Shown here piece after piece: positions 1 through 10,299 of a stretch of 64,000 nucleotides of DNA. The position numbers and the translations under genes were made by a program. The DNA is from Tupaia tana (Eukaryota; Chordata; Mammalia; Scandentia; Tupaiidae). How positions within the stretch are numbered: the stretch's first letter is position 1; every line of letters starts with the position of its first letter. The notes under the pieces are model-generated. The model did no database searches, was not told where the DNA came from, and saw only the letters and a list, made by a program, of their open reading frames with translations. The stretch spans positions 11,528,363 through 11,592,362 of the forward strand of contig JAKSZU010000029.1 of assembly GCA_026018925.1 (NCBI GenBank), in the 5' to 3' direction.

Positions 1-267
1 TCCTGGGGTTTTTCCATCTGAGAAGTGTTTTGAAACCATAAAGCTATTTCTCCTCTCTCTTTCAGATAAATTGATTTTTGTCACTTTATTAGTAATTTGA
101 GGCCTTAAAGGAATAAACCCAGAGTTGGAATAAATCCAGAACAAAGGGAGCTTTCACTTCATTTAGTCTACCTGGCACTACCTGAGTTTATTAAATCTTT
201 TCCTTTTTTTTTCCTATGGACCCTACTTCTTTCTCTGTTTACTATACAGATTTTTTCTTTTCTTTTT
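1..267. other. AT-rich intergenic DNA
   Basis: No gene, promoter or recognisable repeat could be supported here. The sequence is AT-rich and leads into a degraded SINE. Confidence 0.4.
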
Positions 268-475
268 TTTTAAGGTTTTTGACATTGAGCATGTGCTCTC
301 ATCGACTGAGACAAAGAGAAAGAAAGTGAGAAAGTACCCTCCAGGGCAGATGACCATGCTGCAATCTCTTCTCTTTCTTTCTCCTCTTGGGATTTTGAGC
401 ATGCATGCACACATGCCTGGAGTAATTTTCAAGTCACTGAGTCCTTAACCACCATGCCACCTGTGGTCCCCCCAA
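268..475 (-). mobile_element. old tRNA-derived SINE
   Basis: Antisense copy: T-run, then the block that reads as CATGTGCTC, the GA-rich stretch, the TGGGATTTTG block and a worn head end at CACCATGCCACCTG. It is well diverged from the young SINE. Confidence 0.6.
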
Positions 476-544
476 AAAGTGATTCTGTTAATACAGACAA
501 TTAAATACTAACTGACGCAGAAAATAAGAAATCACGCGTTGAGG

Positions 545-778
545 AGCCAGTAGGTGGTGTAGTGGTTAAAGTGCTAGACTGTCACATGACTGACTATGGT
601 TCGAGTTCCGGATCTGGTGACTTACACTGGGTACCTGTACATATGTGCCCAAAATCTCAAGAGGGGAATAGAGGAAAAGGAATTGTGGTGTGGCTATTCC
701 CCTTGAGGGCAGATTTCTCACTTTCTCTCTCTGCCTCTCTGGTGAGTTCATATGACTTATGGCAAAAACCTGAAAAAG
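545..778 (+). mobile_element. old tRNA-derived SINE
   Basis: Sense copy starting GAGCCAGTAGGTGGTGTAG with B-box GGTTCGAGTTCC. Its 3' tail runs into a purine microsatellite. Confidence 0.7.
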
Positions 779-881
779 AAAGAAAGAAAGAAGAAAGAAA
801 GAAAGAGAAAGAAAGAAAGAAAGAAGGAAGGAAGGAAGGAAGGAAGGAAGGAAGGAAGGAAGGAAGGAAGGAAGGAAGGAA
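778..881. repeat. GAAA/GGAA microsatellite
   Basis: About 100 bp of AAAG repeats changing to AAGG repeats, grown from the tail of the preceding SINE. Confidence 0.9.
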
Positions 882-888
882 ATCATGT

Positions 889-1020
889 CAAGTGTGTGTG
901 CATACATGCCCAAAATCCCAAGAAGGGAATGGAGAAGGCATTGTGGCATGGCCATCCCCCTTGGGGGATGATGTCTGACTTTCTCTCTGTCAAGAGCACA
1001 TGCCCTATGGCAAAACCAAA
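889..1020 (+). mobile_element. 5'-truncated old SINE
   Basis: Only the 3' half is present (CATGCCCAAAATCCCAAGAA to CCCTATGGCAAAACC). Confidence 0.55.
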
Positions 1021-1107
1021 GGGGGGGGGGAGAAGAAAGAACCCCTTGTAAGTTCAGTGTTCCATAGTGTATAATGCCACAGTTTTTTAATTCATTTATC
1101 AGTTACA

Positions 1108-1412
1108 TTCTTGTTTCTTTTTCTTTTTCCTTTCTTTCTCTTTCTCCTTTTTCTTTTTCTTTTTTTTCTTTTTCTTTTTCTTTTTCTTTTTCTTTTTCTT
1201 TTTCTTTTTCTTTTTCTCTTTCTCTTTCTCTTCTTTTCTTTCTTCCTTTCTCTTTTCCTTCTTCCTTTCTTTTTCTTCCTCCATTTCTTTCTTTCATTCT
1301 TCCTTTCTCCTTCCTTCCTTCCTTTCTTTGTTTCCTTTCTCTTTCTTTCTTTCATTCTTTTTCTATTTTATTTTATTTTATTTTATTTTATTTATTTATT
1401 TATTTATTTTTT
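1108..1412. repeat. CTTTT/CTTT pyrimidine tract
   Basis: About 300 bp of nearly pure pyrimidine on the + strand, with TTTTC pentamers, CTTT/CCTT tetramers and finally TTTTA/TTTA. The long lysine-rich or phenylalanine-rich open frames here are artefacts of the repeat. Confidence 0.9.
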
Positions 1413-1655
1413 TGCCATAGGGCACATGTGCTCACTGGAGAGGCAGAGAGAGAAACAGGGGAAGACACAGAGAGAGGGAAAGTGAGAAATCTCCCCCATG
1501 GGGAATGGCCATGACACAATCCCATCTCCATTCTCCTATTATGATTTGTGCACACATGCACACACACCCAGCATCATTTTCAAGTTGCATGGTCTGGGAC
1601 TTGAACTGTGGTCAGCCATGTGAGAATCCAGAATTGTAACCATCATGCCACTTAT
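1413..1655 (-). mobile_element. old tRNA-derived SINE
   Basis: Antisense copy from TTTGCCATAGGGCACATGTG to the worn head CATCATGCCACTTATATGG. Confidence 0.6.
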
Positions 1656-2044
1656 ATGGTTGTTTTTTTAATCTTCTTATATCCTTTTGCTAGCTCATAT
1701 CATAGAAATATTTTTGTTGTTGTTTTCCAGCACCCTAAACTCATCATCTAGATCATGTGTGCAACAGGGTCAGTAACAAATTCTTCATATGCATGGAAGA
1801 ATTTCCCACTGAAATTGAAGAATACTGGATCTCTTGAGGAAAAGGCTGAAAATGAGACCAGAATTATTTAGATGATACAGGAATCCTCTAAAGAAGAGAA
1901 ACTCCATACTTAAAACACAATTTTGTAAATGTGTTAATTTCTTGATTGCAAAGTATAAATTGTCACATTTCAGAATCACTAAAGACCCTTTTGGTGAAAA
2001 TTAGTCTAGCAATATTTCCTTTTCCTGGTAGTCATATCCAACAC

Positions 2045-2968
2045 ATGGAATCAGGGAACAGTACACAGATTTCAGAATTCCTTCTTCTGGGGCTTTCAGA
2101 GGAACCAGAATTGCAGCCCCTCATATTTGGGCTTTTCCTCTCCATGTACCTGATCACTGTGTGTGGAAACCTGCTCATCATCCTGGCCACCATCTCAGAC
2201 TCCCACCTGCACACACCCATGTACTTCTTCCTCTCCAACCTGTCTTTGGTGGACATCTGCCTCACCTCCACCACCATCCCAAAGATGCTGATGAACATCC
2301 AGACACAGAGCAAGGTCATCACCTATGCAGGCTGCATCACCCAGATGAACTTTTTCAACCTCTTTATAGTGTTGGATAACTGTCTCCTGACGGTGATGGC
2401 CTGTGACCGGTACATCTGTCATCCCCTGCACTACACCATCATCATGAATCCCCGGCTCTGCATGTTGCTGGTTCTGGCGTCCTGGATCAGGAGTGTCCTG
2501 TATTCTTTGCTACAAAGCATAATGGTGTTGAAACTGTCCTTCTGTAGGTGCTTGGACATTCCCCACTTTTTCTGTGAACTGAATCAGGTGGTCCAACTTG
2601 CCTGTTCTGACACCTTTCTTAATGACGTGGTCATGTATTTTACATCTGTGCTGCTGGGTGGTGGTCCCCTCACTGGGATCCTTTACTCTTACTGTAAGAT
2701 AGTTTCCTCCATTCGTGCAATCTCATCAGCTCAGGGGAAGTATAAAGCATTTTCCACCTGTGCCTCTCACCTCTCAGTTGTCTCCTTATATTACTTTACA
2801 GGTCTAGGTGTGTATCTTAATTCTGCTGTTACCCACAGCTCACACTCAAGTGCAGCATCCTCAGTGATGTACACCTTGGTCATACCCATGCTGAACCCCT
2901 TCATCTACAGTCTGAGGAATCAAGATACAAAGAGGGCTCTGAAAAGATTATTTGGAAGAAAAGTATAA
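2045..2968 (+). CDS. OR1: olfactory receptor, family 7 (OR7A-like), open frame with two codons missing in the DRY motif
   Basis: Seven-transmembrane odorant receptor of the class A GPCR type, expected in olfactory neuron cilia and coupled to Golf. The frame is uninterrupted for 307 codons from [12 protein letters not shown], with an N-glycosylation site (NST), GN in TM1, [13 protein letters not shown] in TM2, [11 protein letters not shown] before TM6 and [12 protein letters not shown] in TM7. The frame is open upstream to 1946, but that part lies before the predicted acceptor (CTGGTAG, ending at 2030), so the ATG at 2045 is chosen. The normal [10 protein letters not shown] reads MACDRYIC: six bases (Val-Ala) are missing between 2413 and 2414, which explains 307 rather than 309 residues. 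An extra Cys (CRCLD for CTHVE) lies in the second extracellular loop. Its promoter is left of the window. It may be translated but not signal normally. Confidence 0.9.
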   Translation: MESGNSTQISEFLLLGLSEEPELQPLIFGLFLSMYLITVCGNLLIILATISDSHLHTPMYFFLSNLSLVDICLTSTTIPKMLMNIQTQSKVITYAGCITQMNFFNLFIVLDNCLLTVMACDRYICHPLHYTIIMNPRLCMLLVLASWIRSVLYSLLQSIMVLKLSFCRCLDIPHFFCELNQVVQLACSDTFLNDVVMYFTSVLLGGGPLTGILYSYCKIVSSIRAISSAQGKYKAFSTCASHLSVVSLYYFTGLGVYLNSAVTHSSHSSAASSVMYTLVIPMLNPFIYSLRNQDTKRALKRLFGRKV

Positions 2969-3369
2969 AAGGGCCAACTTTTCTGGTATTGAAGTAAACC
3001 ATGATGCAGAGTTTAAAGCACTTCAGAGCAAGAAATGACAAGATAGCTGTCTCTTGGTATCTTTGAAGGCTTGGTTTTAGAATCTGCTGCAGATACCAAA
3101 GTTCACAGATGTTTAAGTACCATATATAAAATGTTGTAATATTTGCATATAACCTATAGAAATCCTCTTGTATGCTTTTAATCGTCTCTGTAATTCATGT
3201 AATGTGTAACAAAATGTAAATGCTTCATAAAGGCTTGTTATCCTGCATAGTTTTTAAAATGCATGTTATTGAATGTGATGTGCAAGGAAGGAAACATTTG
3301 AAAGGTGGAAATAAAAAAAATAATAAAAATATAGAAAAATGAAAACATATAGCTTTTTCAAAAAAATTC
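2969..3369 (+). other. 3' flank of OR1
   Basis: AT-rich sequence starting like the 3' flanks of OR2 and OR8 (AGGGCCAACTTTTCTGG after the stop). No second coding exon is seen. A clear poly(A) signal could not be singled out from the AATAAA-rich run near 3308-3330. Confidence 0.5.
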
Positions 3370-3598
3370 AGTTTTTCTATAGGATACATGTACTCACTAG
3401 AGAGAGACAGAGACTGAGACAGAGAGAAAGTAAGAAATCATTCCTCATGGGGAATGACTATGCATCGATCTCTTCTCCTCCATTCCTCTGTCAGGGTACT
3501 AGGCATGCATGCACCCACACCCCAGTGGGTTTTTCAAGTGGCCAGTAAACTACATGGGAGTCCAGGGACATAGCCATTACGCTAACTGCTGGTCCCGC
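3370..3598 (-). mobile_element. old tRNA-derived SINE
   Basis: Antisense copy ending in CATTACGCTAACTGCTGGTCCC. The body is diverged. Confidence 0.65.
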
Positions 3599-3711
3599 AA
3601 AGGTCTTTCTTAATTTCAAAATGACTGCAGTCCTAAACCTTAAACTGGCCAGTTACAATATGAATTACATTTCTGCAATGGAGAATGGCATATATAATAG
3701 GACTGTCTCAG

Positions 3712-3975
3712 GGCCAAGCAGGTGGGCTGGTAGTTAAGACACTGGACTCCAACATGGCTGACCATGGATTGAATCCCAGACCCAGTAGATTGAAAATCAC
3801 TCCAGACGTGCATGAGTGCATTCCCAAAACCCTAAGAAGAGACTGGAGGAGAAGAGATTGCAGTATGGCTATGCCCCATGAGGGTAGTTTCTCACTCTCT
3901 CTCTCTTTTCCTCTCTGCCTCTCCAGTGAACATATATATGCATCATATGGCCAATACCTAAAAAAAAAAGAAGAA
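3712..3975 (+). mobile_element. old tRNA-derived SINE
   Basis: Sense copy from GGCCAAGCAGGTGGGCTGG through a degraded B-box (GGATTGAATCCC) to CATATGGCCAATACC and an A-rich tail. Confidence 0.65.
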
Positions 3976-4189
3976 AAATTAATACCTCCTCATACAATGG
4001 GGTTGTATAAAACTTAAATTAAACAGTCTTTATAAAGTGCTAAGTTCAAGTTATGGTACATAAAAAGATCTAAATATATCTCCTCTAGTTACCAAACATT
4101 GTATAATAAGGTACTAAAAATAGCTCTTAACTTGTAATAGAAATATAAAATTATTTTTAAATTCTTGTTTAAATTTATCTATTATTATT

Positions 4190-4342
4190 TTAAAAATGTA
4201 TTATAGAGCACATGTGTTCACCAGAGAGAGACAGAGAGAGGAGGAGTGGGGAAATGAAAAAGCAAGCTGCCAGGTATACTCAAATCATGGTCACCGATGT
4301 AAGAATCCAGCCCCATAACTACTCCATCACCTGCCAGCCCCA
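4190..4342 (-). mobile_element. short old SINE
   Basis: Antisense short form lacking the middle section. It reads GAGAGAGACAGAG, then AAGCAAGCTGCCAGG, then CATCACCTGCCAGCCCC. Confidence 0.5.
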
Positions 4343-4745
4343 ATTATAAAATTCTAATTGTTTTGGCAAAAGTGTCATGAAGCCAACACTTGTAATACTC
4401 ATCCATTTACATCAGAGAAAGTTTCCCCTTCCTTAAGAGGAAAGATTTTTTTTTTTTTTTTTTTTGGTGGAGATACCAGGAACTATTTCCCCACCATGAC
4501 TCAAGGTTTTGAAAATCCTAGGGACCTATTTCAAACAGGTTCTTCAGTGTTTGACTTTGGAGAAACTTTAACTAAAGGAGTTAGACCTCTGGAAGGCAGA
4601 AGAACTCATTAGATTAGATTCATCTCATTTTAATACGATCCCTTGAGAGCATAGAATCAGTAGGAACAATCTTTTTCTGTCCAGATCAGTGTCCCACAGG
4701 GAAATCGTGTGCTTTGAGGTTGCAGTACCAAGAAGCAAATGTGTC

Positions 4746-4956
4746 TAATGAGCAGAAATAGGGAGCTGTGAATATCTCCTCTGCTGTTGTCCCTCAGGGT
4801 GTGCAGTGTTGGGCTGAGTGAGACGTGGTTGTTTCTTAGGGAGTCCCAAGTGCATCATGGATCCACACTGGAGTCCTTTCCTCTGTCTTTTGTGGGCACA
4901 AAGCTTCCGTCTCACTCTTCATAAGGAGAACATTCTCCCAGAGACCCCATACAGGT
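4746..4956 (+). promoter_or_regulatory. leader unit A: OR promoter and 5' exon, serving OR2
   Basis: TAATGA at 4746-4751 is a homeodomain-type site. TCCCTCAGGGT at 4790-4800 matches the Olf/EBF consensus TCCCNNRRGRR except for the last base. A leader exon ends at 4954 before a GTGAGA donor (4955). An ATG in the leader (4857) would, after splicing to the TAG acceptor at 8706, stay in frame with the OR2 start. This is the most diverged of the nine leader copies. Exon limits are inferred from conservation and splice signals, not from transcripts. Confidence 0.6.
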
Positions 4957-5196
4957 GAGACCAAGTGGTCCGTGGACACTGCAGAAGAGAAAGTCCAAAG
5001 GAATCCAACCTGAGAACGCTTAGCTGAGGTCATCTGAGAGCCAAGCCCACCCTGGGCAGGGCAGGGGTGTTGTGGTGTTTGCTTTCCCGATAGATGAGTT
5101 ACTGTGTGTATTCATGAGGTGAAAACAAAAGTGAACATTGATTTCAGAAATGTTGGGTATATTGCTGACGATGATTGCCAGCAGTGATGATACATT

Positions 5197-7190
5197 TTTT
5201 TTTTAATTTCAAGAAAGGCTGTTTTGTATCTAATAAATCAAAATAAAAAAATGTTAAGAGAACTTTGCTTATTACTGAAAGCCAGGAAACAGGTTAGGAT
5301 TCTGTTCGAAGAGTAGGTATATGAACCCATCCACAACTCAAGAGAAGACAAAACTCCTTAACACTGGAAAACATAGCTCAGAAGGTCAGTAACATTTTAG
5401 TCAAAAGTCATAAAATTCTATTTCACCAGTTCAAACTCATGTACTTAATCTTCTGTTGTGGTTCAATCTTTCCATTTAAATTCTGGAAGTTAACATTCAG
5501 CTCTGGACTTGTCCCTACCATGAAGCTGGCCATTTTCTTAGCTGTTTTAGAACTTTTATTTCTGTGTGTCTGACTTTAGTTTTCCTGGGATAGCACTCCC
5601 TTCAGAACTTCTTGGAGAGCTGGTCTGGTGTTGGTAAATTCTTTTAGGTTTGGTTTATCTGAGAATGTTCTCGTCTTCTCTTCCCATATGAAGGATAATC
5701 TTGCTGGATATAGTATTCTTGGTTGAAATTGTCTTTCACTCAGCACATTGAATATATTTTCCCATTCTTTCCTTGCTTGTGTTGTTTCCAATGAGAGGTC
5801 TGGTGTTATCCTGATGCGATATCCTTTGTGGGTAACTTGACGTTTCTCTCTTACCAGGCTGAGTATCTTGTCTTTGTCTGTGGTTTTGGTCAATCTGGCT
5901 ATAATGTGTCTTGGAGAAGATCTTGGGTTGATCCTATTTGGGGTCCTTTGTATTTCTTGGGTCTGGATCTTTGAATGCCTCTCTAAGTTTGGGAATTTTT
6001 CTTCCAGGATTTCTGGAATAGATTTTCAATGCCCTTCTTAGTCTCCTTACTTTCTGGGATTTTACTAGTCCAGCAATTTTGTCAGCTACATCTGAGATTT
6101 GATTTTCTGTATGATCTAGTCTGCTTTTAATACTTTCAAAGGAGGTTTTGACTTCCTGTATTATAGCCTTCCTTTCCAACAGTTCCATTTGATTCTTTTT
6201 TATGGTGTGCATTTTTTCTTTCAGCTCTTGCAAGATCTACCTCAACTCCTGGAACTCATGGGCTTTTTTCTTCTGGTGTTCATTGTCCCTCTTCTCTTCC
6301 ATCTCTGTTAGCTTTGTCACTAGTAATATTCTAAATTCTTTATCAGACATTTTCATGAGTTCCATTGTACTGTCTGTGGATGAAGAGGAGCTATTCTTAT
6401 CCCTTGGGGGGAGGTATTTTCTTGGTTTCACATATTTCTTGTGCCCCTGCAGTGGCTTCTAGTCACCTGATGGGTTATTCATTTCTTCCTAGTTTTTAGA
6501 AGATTAGTCTGAGCGATCAGAGGCACACAGGAGGATGTGGTCTGCAAACTCTTTGGTGGTGCGTTTTTCTCTCTTCATGTCACAGATTTAGTGGGAGTTG
6601 AGGAATATGAGGACCCAAATAGTATTCGGATTTTGGCAACTTTTCACTTAGACCTGTCTAGATACTCAGTGGGTGGGAGTTGAGCAGCAAAGTGATGAGG
6701 TAAAAGACAAAGGGTAAGAAAACAGAGAAACAAAGAAAAAAATAGAAAAATGGAAAAAAAGCAAGCAAACAAACAAACAAAAATCATTGTTAATTTAAAA
6801 AAAAACAAAAAATGAAAACCTAGCCTGCCCTCTGTTTGCCAGGGTAAATTCTCAGCAGAACATCTTCTTTGTCTTATCGCTGAAATCACTATATCTCAAC
6901 TGTCACGGCAGACTCAGTCTTCTGACCTGAACTCTCTGTTTGCCTAGATGGCAGGGGAAAAGGGGAGGGGAATATTTCCAAGATAAAAGAGGATTTTAGA
7001 GTCAAGAAAATCTTCACCTTAAAAAATTTAAAAAAAGAAAACAGAGACAGAGAGACAGAAAGAGACAGAGAGAGGCAGAGAGATGGATACAGGGTCTCTA
7101 CCAGGGTAAATTCAACAGAACATCTTCATTGCCTTATTGCTGAAATCACTATATTTCAGCTCTCATGGTGGACTCAGTCTTCTCTGCATC
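5197..7190 (-). mobile_element. ORF1-only L1 derivative (HAL1-like), copy 1
   Basis: The element reads on the minus strand. A tandem 5' region lies at about 6840-7190: two copies of a block starting CCAGGGTAAATTC, about 260 bp apart. Then come the ORF1 remnant (5576-6431), some 370 bp of unique 3' sequence and poly(A) (T-run at about 5197-5206). No ORF2 sequence lies between ORF1 and the poly(A). The same 3' end recurs at 19105, so the structure is shared by at least two insertions. This matches the half-L1 (HAL1) architecture. Relation to named HAL1 families was not tested. Confidence 0.75.
5576..6431 (-). pseudogene. L1 ORF1 remnant (nucleic-acid-binding chaperone)
   Basis: The segments follow L1 ORF1p order. 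First is an acidic Ser-rich N-terminus (SSSSSTDSTMELMKMSDKEF), then a coiled coil (SIKSRLDHTENQISDVADKI), then the RRM/C-terminal half (TKTTDKDKILSLVREKRQVT, ITPDLSLETTQARKEWENIF, RILYPARLSFIWEEKTRTFS, TRPALQEVLKGVL). An in-frame stop at 6234-6236 and a frameshift near 5925-5935 break the frame, so it cannot make a full protein. In L1, ORF1p binds RNA as a trimer in the retrotransposition particle. Confidence 0.9.
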
Positions 7191-7196
7191 AAATGT

Positions 7197-7262
7197 TAGG
7201 GTCTCTCTCTTTTTAATGGCCGAGTAGTATTCCACAGAGTCCACTCTCTTCTTTATACCTGC
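7197..7262 (-). mobile_element. L1 3'-end fragment
   Basis: TTTAATGGCCGAGTAGTATTCC is the antisense of the well-known L1 GGAATACTAC...GCCAT stretch near the ORF2 end. It is a short remnant beside the HAL1-like element. Confidence 0.6.
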
Positions 7263-7361
7263 TTTCACTTTTTCCAAAGCACATTTCACCACCTGACATG
7301 CTCTATAATTCTTATTTTATTTATTTAATTTTAAATTATAATGTTTTTTTCTTGAGAGATT

Positions 7362-7606
7362 TTGGCTATAGGGCATGTGCACTTACTTGAGTGATATTCA
7401 GAGACAGAGAGACAGAAAGTCAGAATCACCCCCCAGGGGGGAATGGCCAGGCTGCAATCCCTTCTCCTTCATTCTCCTCTTGGGATTTTGGGCACATATG
7501 CACATGCACCTGGCATGAGTTTCAAGACACCAGGTCTGGGACTTGAACTATGGTCGACCATGTGGGAGTCCGCCAATGTAACTATTATGCCATCTGCTGG
7601 TCTCCC
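7362..7606 (-). mobile_element. old-to-middle-aged SINE
   Basis: Antisense copy with GCTATAGGGCATGTGCAC, CCCCCAGGGGGG and CATCTGCTGGTC. It is closer to the young family than most old copies. Confidence 0.7.
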
Positions 7607-7804
7607 AAACATTTTTTATGCAGCAAAAATTACAGAACATTTTTTTTTCAAAAGAGAACTTCACATTCTTTTGCCTGTTAAATGTTTCTTTTCTTTGCCC
7701 CTCTCACCCACCCTCTACCACTCACTACCTTCCCTTACAGTTTCTGGTAGCTACACTTATCCTCTCTACTATGATATCTTTGGATTTATATTTTTAACAT
7801 TTGA

Positions 7805-7965
7805 TCATATGATTATTTTAAAGAGCTTTAATAAGATCTAACTGATAGACAAAAGACTGCCCATATTTAATGTGAAATCTGATGAATTTCTGTGTGGGTG
7901 AATAGACACGATGACATTACCACAATCAAGGCACTAGACATATAATTTCCTTACCTGACTGTATT
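7805..7965. mobile_element. old L1M-type 3' fragment
   Basis: It resembles the ancient mammalian L1M 3' UTR (GACTGCCCATATTTAATGTG, then ACCACAATCAAGGCACTAGA). Recognition is from memory of the family, with no alignment done. Confidence 0.5.
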
Positions 7966-8094
7966 ATTGTTCCATCATGGGGATGTCAGGATTTTGATTT
8001 TTGGCATTCTATAGTTCTCTGCTTAGATAGTATCTGAAACATGGTCAGCAGTCAATATATGTTCCTGAAATATGAAAAAATAATTTCTTTGTTT

Positions 8095-8520
8095 TATTAA
8101 GGTTTTTATTGAGAAAATTTTAGATTCATGTGTACGTGTAAGAAATAATACAGAGATGGGACCAGCAGTTGGCGTAATGGCTATGTTGCTGGACTCCCAT
8201 GTAGTCGACCACGGTTCGAGTCCCAGACCCGGTGGCTTAAACTCACGCCGGGCACGTGTGCGTGCGCGTCCAAGATCCCGAGAGGAGAATGGAGGAGAAG
8301 GGATTGCAGCATGGCCGTCCCCCCTGAGGGGTGATTTCTCACTTTCTGTCTCTCTGTCTCTCTCTGTCTATCTGGCGAGCACATGTGCCCTATTGCAAAA
8401 ACCTCTCAAAAGAAAAAAAAAAGAAATAATACAAAGAGATCTTGTGTATATTACCTGATTTCTCCAGCTGTGACTTTAATATAACTGTAAAATAGGTAAT
8501 ATTTTGGAAAGAAAGGCTCA
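8095..8520. mobile_element. old L1M fragment split by a young SINE
   Basis: GTTTTTATTGAGAAAATTTT and AGAAATAATACAGAGA before the SINE, then AGAAATAATACAAAGAGATC after it, match the ancient L1M 3' region. The repeated piece is the SINE's target-site duplication. Confidence 0.6.
8158..8419 (+). mobile_element. young tRNA-derived SINE with target-site duplication
   Basis: Near-complete sense copy: GGGACCAGCAGTTGGCGTAA, B-box GGTTCGAGTCC, poly(A) tail. It is flanked by AAGAAATAATACA duplications, showing recent L1-driven insertion. Confidence 0.9.
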
Positions 8521-8719
8521 GAGTAGGACAAAAATTCCTAATGAGCAATGTTTCTAGGGATGTCCTAAGGACCAAGCAAACTATAGAATCCAGTTAAAAT
8601 ATAGAAACTAATGTCTTCCCTGGAAATACATTGCAGCATTACAATTACATCAGGAAAGCTCAGCTGTGTCCAAAGTAAACATGTTATTTTTTGTCTTTCC
8701 TGGTAGTCACAGCCACCCC

Positions 8720-9650
8720 ATGGAACCAATGAATGACACAAACATTTTAGAATTTCTTCTTCTGGGTGTTTCAGAGGAACTGAAAATGCAGCCCATAATA
8801 TTTGGACTCTTTCTCTCCAGGTACCTGATTGCTGTGTTTGGAAACCTGCTCATCATCCTGGCCACCATCTCCGACTCCAACATGCACACTTCCATGTACT
8901 TCTTCCTCTCCATCCTCTCCTTCGTAGACATCTGTCTCACCTCCACCACCATCCCAAGGATGCTGGTGAATATCCAGACACAGAGCAAGGTCATCACCTA
9001 TGTAGGCCACATCACCCAGATGTACTTTTTCCTTCTCTTTGCAGTGTTGGATGACTTTCTCCTGACAGTGATGGCCTATGACCAATTCATGGCCATCTGT
9101 CACCCCCTGCACTACTCTGTCATCATGAACCCCTGGCTCTGTGGACAACTGGTTCTGGCATCCTGGACTTTAAGTGCCTTGTATGGATTATTACATAGCC
9201 TAATGGCATTACGGCTGTCCTTCTGTACACATGTGGAAATCTCCCACTTCTACTGTGATCTTACTAAGCTGGTCCATCTTGCTTGCTCTGATGTTTTCAT
9301 TAATGACACAGTGATGTATTTTACATCTGTGCTGCTGGGTGGTGGTCCCCTCTCTGGGATCCTTTATTCTTACTATAAGATAGTTTCCTCCATTTGTGCA
9401 ATCTTCATCAGCTCAGGGGAAGCACAAAGCATTTTCCACCTGTGTCTCTCACCTCTCAGTTGTCTCCTTATTTTATTACACAGGCCTGGGTGTGTACCTT
9501 AGCTCCGCTGCTACCCATAACTCATACTCAAGTGCAAGAGCTTCAGTGATGTACACTGTGGTCACCCCCATGCTGAACCCCTTCATCTACAGTCTGAGGA
9601 ATAAAGACATAAAGAGGGCCCTGCAAAGATTATTTGGGAGGAGGGTATAA
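8720..9650 (+). pseudogene. OR2: olfactory receptor, family 7, one frameshift
   Basis: OR7-like receptor opening [12 protein letters not shown] after a TAG acceptor ending at 8706. It is open through TM5 to about 9402, where one extra T (ATCTTCATCA, 9401-9410, against ATCTCATCA in sister genes) shifts the frame in the third intracellular loop. The correct frame then continues through [11 protein letters not shown] and [12 protein letters not shown] to the stop at 9648-9650. DRY is altered as well: [10 protein letters not shown]. It shares HFYCDLxKL with OR8 instead of HFFCELNQ, and its 3' flank matches that of OR8, so the two are closest relatives. A single 1-bp lesion could also be a sequencing or assembly error. 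Confidence 0.9.
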
Positions 9651-10007
9651 AAGGACCAATTTTTCTGGGACAGAATAAGTTGTCCTGTTTGCAGGCATCA
9701 ATGCCTCTGAGTTAGTAGAACTTGGTTCTCTTATGGGTGCCTGGAGTTTTCATTTCTTTGATTTCAATCTCTTTGTATAATTTTAGTAAGCCTTTAAATT
9801 AAGATTTCTCTTTTCTCTGATAGTCAACAGATTTCCCCTTTGTCATTTTCCCACTCTACCAAAGTCATTTACAATCTCACATCAAAATTATTTGTAAATT
9901 CTCATTCATCTTATTGGACAGTGTAATTTTAGTAGGGATTATTTCTTCTCAAATGGCATAAATCATAGTGAATAAGATTTATTTTATTTTACTGAAGTAA
10001 CAGTGCT
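9651..10007 (+). repeat. 3' flank of OR2, shared with OR8
   Basis: This stretch (for example GTAAGCCTTTAAATTAAGATTTCTC) reappears downstream of OR8 at 63469-64000, interrupted there by a SINE. It marks a segmental duplication of the whole gene unit. Confidence 0.75.
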
Positions 10008-10017
10008 GAGTTACTCC

Positions 10018-10283
10018 TTTTTTTTTTTTATTTGGAGAGGTTTTTTGCTATAGGACACGTACGCTGCCAGACAGACAGAAAGAGACAGAGAGACAGAAAG
10101 CGAGAAATCACCCCCAGGGGGGATGGCCATGCCGCAATCCCTTTTCCTCCATTCTCCTCTAGGGATTTTGGGCACGCACGTACATGCACCTGGCGTGAGT
10201 TTAAGCAACCGGGTCTGGGACACGGACCGCAGTCGACTACGTGGGAGTCCAGCGACATAGCCATTACACTAATTGCTGGTCCC
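10018..10283 (-). mobile_element. young SINE with target-site duplication
   Basis: Antisense full-length copy. GAGTTACTCCTTT occurs on both sides (10008-10020 and 10284-10296). Confidence 0.9.
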
Positions 10284-10299
10284 GAGTTACTCCTTTCTG

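Noticed and set aside
1092-1485. Lys- or Phe-rich open frames
   Set aside because: They are produced by the pyrimidine microsatellite on either strand.
1946-2044. OR1 start at 1946
   Set aside because: The codon is TTG and lies upstream of the acceptor. [12 protein letters not shown] at 2045 matches the family start.
8158-8235. tRNA gene
   Set aside because: A- and B-box-like sequences belong to the head of a dispersed SINE with a poly(A) tail and target-site duplication, not to a folded functional tRNA.
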